Both the position numbers and the translations under genes were made by a program. From Hymenopellis radicata (lineage: Eukaryota > Basidiomycota > Agaricomycetes > Agaricales > Physalacriaceae): a stretch of DNA of 64,000 nt. This document shows, piece by piece, positions 54,982 through 64,000 of this stretch (position 1 is the first letter of the stretch; every line of letters begins with the position of its first letter). The DNA lies in assembly GCA_015501595.1 (NCBI GenBank), contig JADNRX010000158.1, positions 55,131 to 119,130 of the forward strand, written 5' to 3'. The notes under the pieces were generated by a model. The model saw only the letters and a program-made list of their open reading frames with translations. It did no database searches and was not told where the DNA came from.

Positions 54982-56244
54982 TTACAAGCTTTTGTGAAGG
55001 GGGCCTGTTTGTGCGTATGGAAACTTCTCACGCCAGTGCTTTGCGATCTCGTCCCTTCGAGCGACCCACACGTCCGGCTTCTGAGAGATGTATTCCATGA
55101 ACCTAAGGGGGGACGTGCGTGAGGGACCATCAGCATCATTTGTGGGGAACGTGTGCTCACTTCTGAAGACAGCGGAATCGACCGGGTCTGCCAATAATGC
55201 GATTGTGAAGTCTTGACATCCGTTAGCGCCAGGGACGACTGGAATAGCACCATCAACATACCCGATGGTCATCATCTTGGGACGACCCTCGACGCCTTCT
55301 TGATAAAGGTAATCGAATGTCTCTTTCATATGCCACAAGAAGTCATCGGATGATGACCAGCCCGAGCCCTTGCATAGGAAGCGATGGTCGTTGCAGTCTA
55401 AACTATATGGGATGATCAAAAGCCCCTCGTCCTTGATACCCTCGGACGCCAGCGGGCTCTCGACCCAGAACTAAACGCGTTGGGTTAGAACACGCTCGGG
55501 GCGTTGAAAGAACACGGACCGGAAGGTCATCGGCATAGCTGTCGGAGCTATAGAGCAAGGGCAGGCCGCGTTTATGGTGCTCGCGCGCGATGATTCTGGT
55601 GCTCTGGTTGCTTCCTCGGCCCAAGTACCATCCGGCAGGTACATTCTTGTCTCCTGTCAAACTCTGCAGTCGGTCGATGCCTTGCGCGACATGTGCGGCC
55701 TCTTCTTCAGGTGTCGCGTCAAAGTAGGAGCGCCAGCGGTTGCCGTGGCACGCTATCTCGTGGCCGAGCTCAGGCAGCAGTTTCCCGTATTGAGGTGCGA
55801 CCTCGATGGCCCTAGCGACTGCGTACGTTGTGAATTTGTAGCCGTGTTTATCGAACAGGCGTAGGATTCGAGGCAGTCCTTGGCGGATGCCGTATTCGAA
55901 CTAGCAGTGCACGGTCAGAACAGTCTTCTCTGCGACGGTGAAAGAGACAAGCTTACCATCGTCTCTAGTTGCTGGTCGCGTCTCCCTTTCAAGGGTTCCT
56001 TGTGGAAGGCCTCGTGCAAGTAGCTTTCCGCGTACTCGTCGCCATTAGCAAGGGTGCTTTCTCCTCCCCTTCTCAAGGATCAGTGGACGTCGACGCGACG
56101 AGGACTTGCTTACTCTTCAAAGTTAATGACGAAGCTGACAGCGATCTTGGCGCCATTGGGCCAGCAATCTTTGGGAGTATCCCATCCGTATCCCACGAAA
56201 TCGCGGTCAGGAAGAAAAGGAGGGCAGTCCAAGGTGGAAGGCAT
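54982..56244 (-). CDS. Polysaccharide deacetylase/PuuE-type allantoinase-like protein, copy 1
   Basis: NodB-fold hydrolase of the PuuE branch (metal-dependent allantoinase or deacetylase), no signal peptide seen. ATG 56244: MPSTLDCPPFLPDRDFVGYG, WPNGAKIAVSFVINFEE. FEYGIRQGLPRILRLFDKHG, GHEIACHGNRW (metal-binding His), IDRLQSLTGDKNVPAGWYLG, LLYSSDSYADDLPFWVESPL, LIIPYSLDCNDHRF, SGWSSSDDFLWHMKETFDYL, MMTIGLHNRIIGRPGRFRCL (assembled over two introns at about 55167-55290), FMEYISQKPDVWVARRDEIA, KHWREKFPY, stop 54982-54984. About 330 residues. All introns GT-AG, frames intact. Shares about 60% with the divergent neighbour at 56528-57850. Confidence 0.82.
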
Positions 56245-56527
56245 GAGGAAAGCGGCGACGTTGGGTTTCCGCAGACATTACTACCGTCTCATAACGGGAT
56301 CCAGGAGGTGGAGTGAGGTCCTATCGTCGCGGACCACCGGCAGAGTATGCGGCAGGCTTCGCGTATTTGCTTTTGAGCCGGCAGGCATCACTCATGCCAG
56401 CCCCTTACAGCTTTAGCTCTTCCGAGACAGATGGATCTCCTTACAGATTTGAGAACGGTAGAAATCTTGCTTCCTTGATTATCTACCCCCGTCTTGCCCC
56501 CTCGTCCTCCTCTTTCTGAGTACCCAC
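56245..56527. promoter_or_regulatory. Shared divergent promoter of the PuuE-like pair
   Basis: 283 bp between the two divergent start codons; whatever regulates one gene likely affects the other. No specific site was identified by eye. Confidence 0.5.
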
Positions 56528-57850
56528 ATGCCAGCTCTCGACCGTCATGCAGAATATCTCCCCGACCGGCCTATGGTTGGGTACGGGATGGAGCAACCTG
56601 ACCCACAGTGGCCAAATGGCGCGAAGATTGCCATTTCTTTTGTGCGTGTCAACCGACTGACGCACGCCCGAGGTTGACGATTCTCAGGTCATCAACTGGG
56701 AGGAAGGCGGCGAACGCAATATCCTGGAAGGAGACAGCGGTTCTGGTTCGCCTCTTCATCGTCGTCAAAGCCCTCTCGTACTTACTTACCCTTCCCATAG
56801 AAACATTCATCATCGAACACCTCTCCAAGCCCTCAATCATCGGCGGACGCGACCATATGACAGAGTCCCAGTTCGAATATGGTCCTCGCGCTGGTCTTCC
56901 CCGCCTGATGCGTCTATTCAAGAAGTAATGTTTTTGACACACTTTCACGCGGCCTGCGCTCACGTCAACTTGGTAGATACAACATGACATGCACCATGTA
57001 CACAGTCGCGGCTGCATTGGAGCGCGCCCCGTACCTCGGCCCAATGCTCGTCGAGCAAGGGTTCGAGATTGCCTGCCACGGCAACCGATGGATTAACTTC
57101 ATGAACGTCTCGCCCGCGGAGGAGGAGAAACACATGCATCAGGCTATTGATCGGCTACAGAAATACACTGGCGATACGTCTATTCCCAGAGGATGGATGA
57201 TTGGGCGCCGAAGTAATGTGAGCCAGAGGTTGTATTGTCGCGCGGCAAAGGAAAGAGGTTTGGAATTTCTGTATAGCTCTGATAGCTATGGAGATGATCT
57301 TCCAGTATGTTTATGGTATGGTTTGTTACGACTTGCGTTGATTGACGCCTTGATAGTACTGGCTCGAGAGTCCGCTCGCATCAGAAGGTGAACCCGATGA
57401 GGGAATGCTAATTATTCCGTACACCCTGTGAGTCCGCCCGTCTACTGTATTGCACATTCATTCCCCAATCTAATTTCGCTTCTAGCGACTGCAATGATTT
57501 CCGCTTCGTAGTCGCGGGGTCTGGGTGGTCCTCTGGGGAAGACTTTTACAAACACCTCGCATGTTTAATTGAGTCGTACGTTAATCATCAACTTACGCTA
57601 TGTCTAGGTCGATACCTTTGATGTTTTGTATGAAGAAGGCCAACTCGGTCAAGCGAAGATGATGTCCATCGGGCTGCACAACCGATGCGTGGGTCGCCCG
57701 GGACGACTGGCAGCCGTGGAGAAATTCATGCAGTATATTTCCACCAAAGAGGGTGTTTGGGTGGCGAGGCGAGACGAAATTGCGCGGCATTGGCGAGAGA
57801 AGTTTCCATACGACCCCTCCAAAGCCCAAGCAAAGGTAGTCGTCCAATAA
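56528..57850 (+). CDS. PuuE-type allantoinase-like deacetylase, copy 2
   Basis: Paralogue of the gene at 54982-56244, head to head with 283 bp between the starts. ATG 56528: MPALDRHAEYLPDRPMVGYG, WPNGAKIAISFVINWEEGGE, RNILEGDSGSETFIIEHLSK, GRDHMTESQFEYGPRAGLPR, MYTVAAALERAPYL, FEIACHGNRWINFMNVSPAE, WMIGRRSNVSQRLYCRAAKE, LYSSDSYGDDLPYWLESPLA, IIPYTLDCNDFRF, SGWSSGEDFYKHL, then VDTFDVLYEEGQLGQAKMMS, IGLHNRCVGRPGRLAAVEKF, VWVARRDEIARHWREKFPYD, stop 57848-57850. The KHL/VDTF junction uses a GC-AG intron (57559-57607, donor GCATGT). Bacterial PuuE converts allantoin to allantoate; a role in purine degradation is inferred from the family. Confidence 0.85.
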
Positions 57851-59015
57851 GGCTAGCGTATTTTATCGCCGTGGAATACGTGTTTGATAAATCATGATTA
57901 ATCGTGTATATATTCACTTTATTCCTGTACTAGCATGAACGAAACTGCCTGCCGTTGAACGTTGTTGAATCATTATTTCAAATTTGATCCTCCAAATCTA
58001 CCATGTTCGCGAGCGCCCAAAAGCTGCGCCTGGAACGGACAAAGGAGGTCATAAAAGTTCATCCTTCGTCTTCCCATAGGAAGATAAGCTCGAGTCATTG
58101 GATCCCGCAAGCGCTGGCTTCTCTACTTAATCCTGAAGGTTTGCCGACTCATCTATCTTCATGTCTCCCTTGATCGGCCACACAACATAGGAAGCGAGGT
58201 ACATCAACGCCGCGGTACGTTAGCAGGAACCTATACATTTGCAAGTAATGAGAAGCAGAGATTCCGGGAATAATGAACGCTGTTCAAAAACTTACGAGAA
58301 CATGTTCATATGTTGCGCGGTTCTGGAAACGCGTACTCCATTGGGCGCTATACTTGCTGCAAACCTGGTAGAAAATCATCTCAACAAAATAAAACCACGA
58401 GGTCCTGATGAATCTTACCGAGTCATGCATGGTGCCAGCGCGAGAACCGTGACAACCGGTGCACGAACATTCCATCCCTGGACGCCACAAATATGCTCGA
58501 AGCGCACTAGAGCTAACCGAGAAACCTTTTATCGGCCATTATGCGATCCCGTGAAGATAGCAGTATGGCCCGCACAACATCTAGTCCGGCAAAGCTAGGC
58601 TGCGTATCAACAACGACAACGAAAGCTGTATCACCGAGGATGTCCACCCTACGCCGATGGAGTGGAACGGATGTGCTCACGCTTCATGCCACGAATACCG
58701 GCGGAAAGATCACTCAGAGCATAGGAGGTCTATTGGGAGGCGACGGCGGAATGATAGATGAATGCGGGAGGTGACTCTGCTAGTAGTAGTTAAACACGAT
58801 CCAATAATACGAAATAAACAGCAGAGGCAAGATGAATACCTCGAATGGCGGGAATTAGTGACATAGCCATCTAGCGGTCCCTCATCCTCCCTAGACTCGC
58901 TGGCACAGGAGTAATTCGCCCCAGATATACGAGCTGGGCACGTTGGGCGTGAAGCTTGTCGAGACGCTGGTTTATGAGAAGCATCTGGCTCAAGGCCCTA
59001 TACCGGCTCTGTACT
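57851..59015. other. Region without a firm gene
   Basis: About 1.2 kb. Frames at 58239-58598 (+) and 58284-58490 (-) carry no recognisable motif; a minus-strand segment (VRFIRTSWFYFVEMIFYQ) looks weakly membrane-like and could be an exon of a small gene. Confidence 0.3.
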
Positions 59016-60062
59016 TCAACGTTGTCGTCGATATTCGATGCTCAGACCCAACTCATCAAAATATCCGCCCGTTATATAATCCGCAGTGAAAAATCCGCCG
59101 AAAGCAGGATCTAGAGGGAGAAGATACTGTTCGTCGTGCCACCGATAGTCTCCAGCCACGAACCGCGCAAAAAACATCCACGATTTCGGCAAGCGGCGTG
59201 ATGGTATGGCGGCCCTTGAGAACATCACCAAGTTGGCGTACTCGAACCAGGGCGGGAATGCGCCTGCCATGCCCCAATCGACCAACCACACCTCTCCTCT
59301 TCCATCCACCATGATGTTGCGCATGTTGAGATCCATGTGACAAAGGACAAGCGGCTGGGTAGCGTCAAATGTCGGGAAAAGATGCGGCTCGAACATCCCG
59401 TAGTACTGGTGCAAGTGAATGAGAACGCAATGGCGGAGGTGGTCGTACCAGTCCGCCATAGCGCGATAGGATTCAAAGGGTCCCCCACCGAATTCCGTAA
59501 AGTAATACCCACTGCAAGGCAACGCCTCACCTGTAGAATCAAACGGGCCTGGCACGTCGGGACTGGGGAGAGGGATCTGATGCAGTTCTTGAAGGCTTCT
59601 ACGTAGCCTCCACACAGTCCACAGCCTTTTCCACCAGTTCATCCGTGGCCAGGCAGCCTCGAGCACGTCGCCGTCCACATAGTCCATCACGAGCCAAAAC
59701 TTTGACAAGCGAAAGGATTCTCCTGGGCGTACAGGAATGAGGCGGCGTACTTGCGGAACGCGGAGGGAGGAATGTGAGGCGACATATGTCATGATGTAGG
59801 CTTCATGCGCGGGGGCCCTTTTCACCACGGCGTCTGGGGTGATTCTCCAGGCGGTGGGGCCTGACCAACTTGTGTGCTCATCAGTGATCCCGAGCGCGGT
59901 AGAGGAGTCTTTCCGTGCTGCGTCAATCATAACTAGGAGTTCTTCATCGGTCAACGCATCAACCGACGACGGAAGCAGGTGGGCACTAACGAATGATACA
60001 CGTCAGTACAGCACAGGTCAGGTAGAGATCAGAGAAACATACGATGAATGGGAAATTCCCAT
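59016..60062 (-). CDS. APH-family kinase-like protein
   Basis: Protein-kinase-like fold of the aminoglycoside phosphotransferase/choline kinase type, about 330 residues. Exon 1 (ATG 60062, MGISHSS) joins AHLLPSSVDALTDEELLVMI (intron about 59988-60042). GPTAWRITPDAVVKRAP is the ATP-lysine region, SKFWLVMDYVDGDVLEAAWP the hinge, CHMDLNMRNIMVDGRGEVWL the catalytic loop (HxDxxxxN), VDWGMAGAFPPWFEYANL the metal-binding DWG. The C-terminal lobe ends LGLSIEYRRQR, stop 59016-59018. These proteins are widely expanded in agaricomycetes; natural substrates are unknown and antibiotic resistance is not implied. Frame intact. Confidence 0.85.
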
Positions 60063-61244
60063 CACGGCTAAGCAGATGTGGAAGAGACCTGTCAGGATAC
60101 GGCCTACTTCTTAACTTTGGTTGACTGGGATAATGAGGTCCGCAGCAATTTTCCCAATCGTTATACTTGGAGCTACTAGTACTAGCATTCGTGATTGAAG
60201 ACAGCAGAAGGCGTTCTGGTGGAGAAGAGGCTGTGCACTTACGTAACGTCACCTTTGACTTCGCACTTGTATTTCTATTCACGCCTCTCTTTCAACTGCC
60301 GTGTCTTCTAAGCGAGTATTCAACAATAATGACCCCTACACGCCTTTTGCGCTGCGGACCAAAACGAATTTGACCTCGCCAGTCAATTCTGGGTCTCAGG
60401 TTCACGTTGTCCGGAATGGTCTCTATTTTGAAGATCAAGTGGCTCAGGCATTGTCGCCGACACGTTTTCACACGGGGATTTATTGGACGACTGGAAGCGT
60501 ATTGTGCACTCAGCTTGACTCCAAGAGCATCCTTTTCCCAGGCCGAACAATGCAAGTTATGACCAGTGGCCAAAGGAGTATTACAATGGCGTGGTGAATA
60601 CTGCAGCATTCGATCATCGTGGCTGGTGACTCCCATTGTCGTCGTTTTTTGGACGTGCGCCACTCGGTCGAATGCCATTGTCTCGTGATCGTATGGCACA
60701 TGCTTAAAGAGAGCTTTGCCTACTCTGCGCCTCTGATTTATCCCCACTTACTTCAAGCGTCCCTCGTCGCCTGGTCCATTCCTGGATGATCCTCATTCGA
60801 ATCATCATTCGACTCGTCATCGTGCTCCTCCTTTCCTCTGCATTTCGTCCTAGAGCCTCGAGTCGTGCACAATGGAGGCTGCTTTATGCTCCCGCGTACC
60901 AGCAAACTCTCCTCCCCCACCGTTGTCGGCAAAACCAGCATCGATCCGCTCAGTGCGACCACCACCAACGCCACTCTCTGCGTTGAATCGCTCGTTCATT
61001 GTCATGGGTAACACCTTCCAGAGTGGCAGCGCGCTGGGTCTGTTTATCAGGACGAGTTCTCTGTGCGACATGCGCCTTTACGCTCTGCTTCTGTTAAGAG
61101 CAAGGGAAGATATGCAGAGGCTGGCATGAACACACGGTCTCCTCCTTCGGTAACCATGAACCCAATAGAGAGACCGGTAGGCCTTCTTTGGTCCATGTCA
61201 GCTTATTCTAATTACTGCTTCAGACTTCTCCGTACTCTGCAAGC
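60063..61244. other. Region without a firm gene
   Basis: About 1.2 kb. A plus-strand frame 60301-60600 (VFNNNDPYTPFALRTKTNLT) has protein-like composition but no ATG and no recognised motif. The remainder looks noncoding. Confidence 0.3.
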
Positions 61245-62166
61245 ATGTCGTTCTATCAAGCCCACAAATCAGCTCCCTCGCTGGGGTCGTTTGGAACCGA
61301 CGTGACCTATGTCGAAGAAGCGCCAACTTCACAATATCCTACCACTGAGAAAACCAAGAAAGGGCGTCGTAGTAGATTGAGGTCTTTCTTCAGGTCAAAG
61401 TGAGTCTTTATTGTTCGCGTGGTATCCTCGGCTCTGAATGTATCGTTAGGAAATCCAAAGGACAGCCGAGTCCCTCGTCTGAAGCTGACACTCCCAGCGC
61501 GCCGGAGTATCCACTTGAGGCTGATCCATTCGGTGATTATGTCGGTCGACCGGCTTCACCTCCTCTACCGTCGCCAACGACGATGGCTTCCTGCGATACA
61601 CTCGTTGGGAGCACACCAACTGGCGCGCGCAAACCACGCGTGCTGCGGAAAATGCACCGACCTCTACAATCGACGTCCCAATCACGGCCTACGAAGACAA
61701 AGAGTTTTTGCCAAGCTCGCATTCCGACAACGTGCCAGCGGGCTTTGTTCGTGTGCCCATTCCTCCGCTTCCTTTGTGGGCGCAGCAAATGTGCGAGGAC
61801 CTAGCCAACCAGAAGGCTTTATCCGCGAAAGAAGCTGCGCTCAGAGCAAAGGAAGTGGAGGAGCGGGAGAGCGCGCGCGCCCGGAATGGTGAACCGGTCT
61901 ATTTCCATATTGATCCTGGGTGGGATGCGGAGGATGACGAGAGTGTGTGCTTCAAGTACGTGAATTCTCCTGCTGTGATGCGCCATGTTCGTAATCCGAG
62001 TGATGATCCTCTCACGCCGATAAGCCGGTGGCATCCTCCTCTGCCCGGTGCGCCACCGCGCGTGAGAGCGGTGACGCACCTTGGTGTCGTTAATACCCCG
62101 GTGAATAAACCGAGGTGCATTAACGAGCGCGGCAATGAGGATCAAGGTCGTGGCATGAAAGTTTAG
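61245..62166 (+). CDS. Disordered hypothetical protein
   Basis: ATG 61245: MSFYQAHKSAPSLGSFGTDV, TYVEEAPTSQYP, a basic stretch KTKKGRRSRLRSFFRSK, then an intron at about 61400-61449 and KSKGQPSPSSEADTPSAPEY. The later part is in another frame: NDDGFLRYTRWEHTNWRAQT, ENAPTSTIDVPITAYEDKEF, then SSHSDNVPAGFVRVPIPPLP, LWAQQMCEDLANQKALSAKE, a charged coiled-coil-like helix, VYFHIDPGWDAEDDESV, stop 62164-62166. The frame change near 61545-61560 suggests another one-base error. About 280 residues; no known domain. Confidence 0.5.
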
Positions 62167-62340
62167 ACGGGATGCCGGCCAATCGTCTACGTATCATTTT
62201 TTGTTTTCCATTTGCTGTCTAGTTATCCCACGCACGTATACACGCTGTATCTCTACCATTTTATCTCGCATTATGATCATGTACCATAGTTCATGTTGGT
62301 CGAATATATAGATCTTCCTTCTACCTCTTGTCCTCGAAGT

Positions 62341-64000
62341 CTAGTTCTTCCTCTGGCCCGTCTTCCAATCCCACGCGTTCTCCCAAGCAGCCGCAACCTT
62401 CAGACACGTCGCTTCATCCCACCACTTGCCAACGATTTGCATGCCAACCGGAAGCCTGATATTCTCGTCTTCGGGCGACAAAATATCCTCCTTATCAGGT
62501 GAACCAAAGCCCACCGGGAAAGTGAGCGCAGGATGGCCGATACCGTTGATCAAGGACGTGTTGTCGACGATGCCAGCTATCTCAGTCTCTATGTGAAGTT
62601 CTCTTCAGCAGCAGAAGGTTGCGCACCGGTTTTCTTGGTGCATTCGAGAGGGCCAGCATCCGGTGCAGCGTGGCGCCGTGCGGTAATGGGAACGGTTGGC
62701 ATGACGAGCACGTCTACATCTGAGAGGGCGGCATCGTAGTCATGCTTGACCTTGCGAACGATATTCACAGCGCGTCCATAGGCGGTTGGGTAGTGTGTAA
62801 ACGCATATTCCCTGAATCACAATTAACCAACACATCAATGATTGTGGAATGAAGAGACACTCACCCGCTTACAGAGGTACCCTGCACAAACGAATGTACC
62901 GTATCCCACTTGCGCTGGTCCCAAGGCATCAACTTCTCAAAGAACTCGTTCACATACACCCCTCGATACGCACAGGATCTTCCTTGTCGTGCCTGGTGAC
63001 TGCCCATCTTGTTCAGAATGTGCATCAGGCTTCCGCCGTGCGCATGCATGGGTATCGATACTTCCTTTACCTCTGCGCCGAGCTCTGTGAACTTGGCGAT
63101 AGCGGACTCGACGATGGCTTTGACGTCTGGCGCGATGTGCTTCGTCGCGAAACTTCATTGAGGATACCGATTTTCATTCCCTCGAGGGGTCTGGGCTCGC
63201 TGGGGCTGGGGAGAGCAGCGATGTAATCGGGAACAGCGGAGGGGTAGGGAGCGCCAAGTTGGCGATCGTCGAGGTCATCGTATCCAGCTACGGCTTGAAG
63301 GAGGAGGGCGGTGTCTTTGACGGTAAGTGCCATGGGACCTGTAGGTTTTCGTATGACTATGTACAGCAGCATTTAGGAAGATCCCTACCTGTGTGGTCTA
63401 GAGAGCGTTCCGAGGACATGATGCCGGTGTAAGGAATGAGACCAAACGTGGCTTTGAGGCCCACCAATCCGCAAAATGCTGCCGGCTGGTGTCGAATGAG
63501 ATGGTTGTTCATTAAAGTAGATCATACGCACAATGCGAACACTTCCACCTTGATCACCGCCCATGCCCAAATCGACGTCCCCGTTGCCAATGAGAGTTCC
63601 ACATCCGGATGAAGAACCACCAGCAGAGAAGCCATGAGCGTAAGGGTTCTGTACAGGCCCATTGGGTGCTGTGAAGGAAGCCGCACCGTGAGACATATTC
63701 TAGGACGACTATGAGAAGAAGATCTGGTGGATCATGCCTTGAACGCTTGCCTCACACGTCGCCTTCCCGACGATAGTTGCACCATGCTCCAGCACGCGCG
63801 TAACGACGGTGGCGTCAAAATCAGCTGCACGCGCATACACAGTTGTAGACCAAAAGAGGATATCAGAAGACGGACGTACGAACGAAGTCTGTCACTACGG
63901 CAGTACCAAACTGACACGGAACACCGGCCAGGCAGATATTGTCCTTGAAGCAGACTGTCTTTCCATTTAGGATGCCCTCTGGAGCACCCCGCACGGTAGC
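62341..64000 (-). CDS. Amidase signature family enzyme (5' end outside window)
   Basis: Ser-Ser-Lys amidase. The visible part starts inside exon [20 protein letters not shown] (catalytic Lys in CFKDN) at the right edge. [40 protein letters not shown], the Gly/Ser signature [40 protein letters not shown] (catalytic Ser), [93 protein letters not shown], stop 62341-62343. One intron (63700-63750) has a GC donor (GCAAGC) and AG acceptor; the others are GT-AG. Frames look intact. Substrate unknown (amides, nitrile-derived amides or acetamide-like). Confidence 0.88.

Overview
The window is nuclear DNA of a filamentous basidiomycete, most likely an agaricomycete (mushroom-forming fungus). The evidence is short introns (about 45-60 nt) in nearly every gene, tightly packed genes on both strands, and families typical of that group: an F-box protein of the agaric type, a CBM1 secreted protein, CxC5/CxC6 cysteine clusters that accompany KDZ transposases, and an RTC4-domain protein. 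I saw no rRNA, tRNA or CRISPR array. Gene names rest on recognised motifs and remembered family patterns; no database search was possible. Exon joins were worked out by hand.

Layout. 0.6-4.5 kb (+): UNC93-like transporter, then an NmrA-like reductase followed by a broken copy of its own 3' half. 4.6-8.8 kb (-): a SUZ12/VEFS-box Polycomb subunit and an ArfGAP. 8.9-9.9 kb (+): a KPWE-motif (Pex39/DUF5572-like) protein and a small unrecognised membrane protein. 10.6-13.5 kb (-): an EST1/SMG7-like mRNA-decay protein. 14.8-18 kb (+): signal peptidase subunit SEC11, a small unrecognised ORF and a two-finger C2H2 protein. 18.6-19.4 kb (-): unrecognised protein. 21.4-24.7 kb (+): SNG1/DUF3533 membrane protein and a GDP-fucose-type nucleotide-sugar transporter. 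24.7-35.9 kb is accessory: repeats, an RTC4-domain protein, a CxC5/CxC6 gene split by about 2.5 kb of foreign DNA, and a 695-bp element with 241-bp terminal inverted repeats and a 9-bp target duplication. 36-46.6 kb: F-box protein (+), iron permease FTR1 (-), a long disordered protein (+) and MRE11 (-). 47-64 kb: disordered protein (-), METTL16 (+), multi-pass membrane protein (+), CBM1 secreted protein (+), a divergent pair of PuuE-type deacetylase/allantoinase paralogues, an APH-family kinase (-), a disordered protein (+) and an amidase running off the right edge (-).

There is no single operon-like system. Housekeeping genes for chromatin (SUZ12), DNA repair (MRE11), RNA metabolism (EST1/SMG7, METTL16), secretion (SEC11, ArfGAP), peroxisomes (KPWE protein) and iron uptake (FTR1) surround a transposon-rich island.

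Three window-wide patterns stand out. First, many otherwise convincing genes carry single-base frame breaks, most of them in short homopolymers, which looks like assembly error. Second, pieces of both ends of MRE11 are duplicated elsewhere in the window. Third, five introns appear to use GC-AG instead of GT-AG splice sites.
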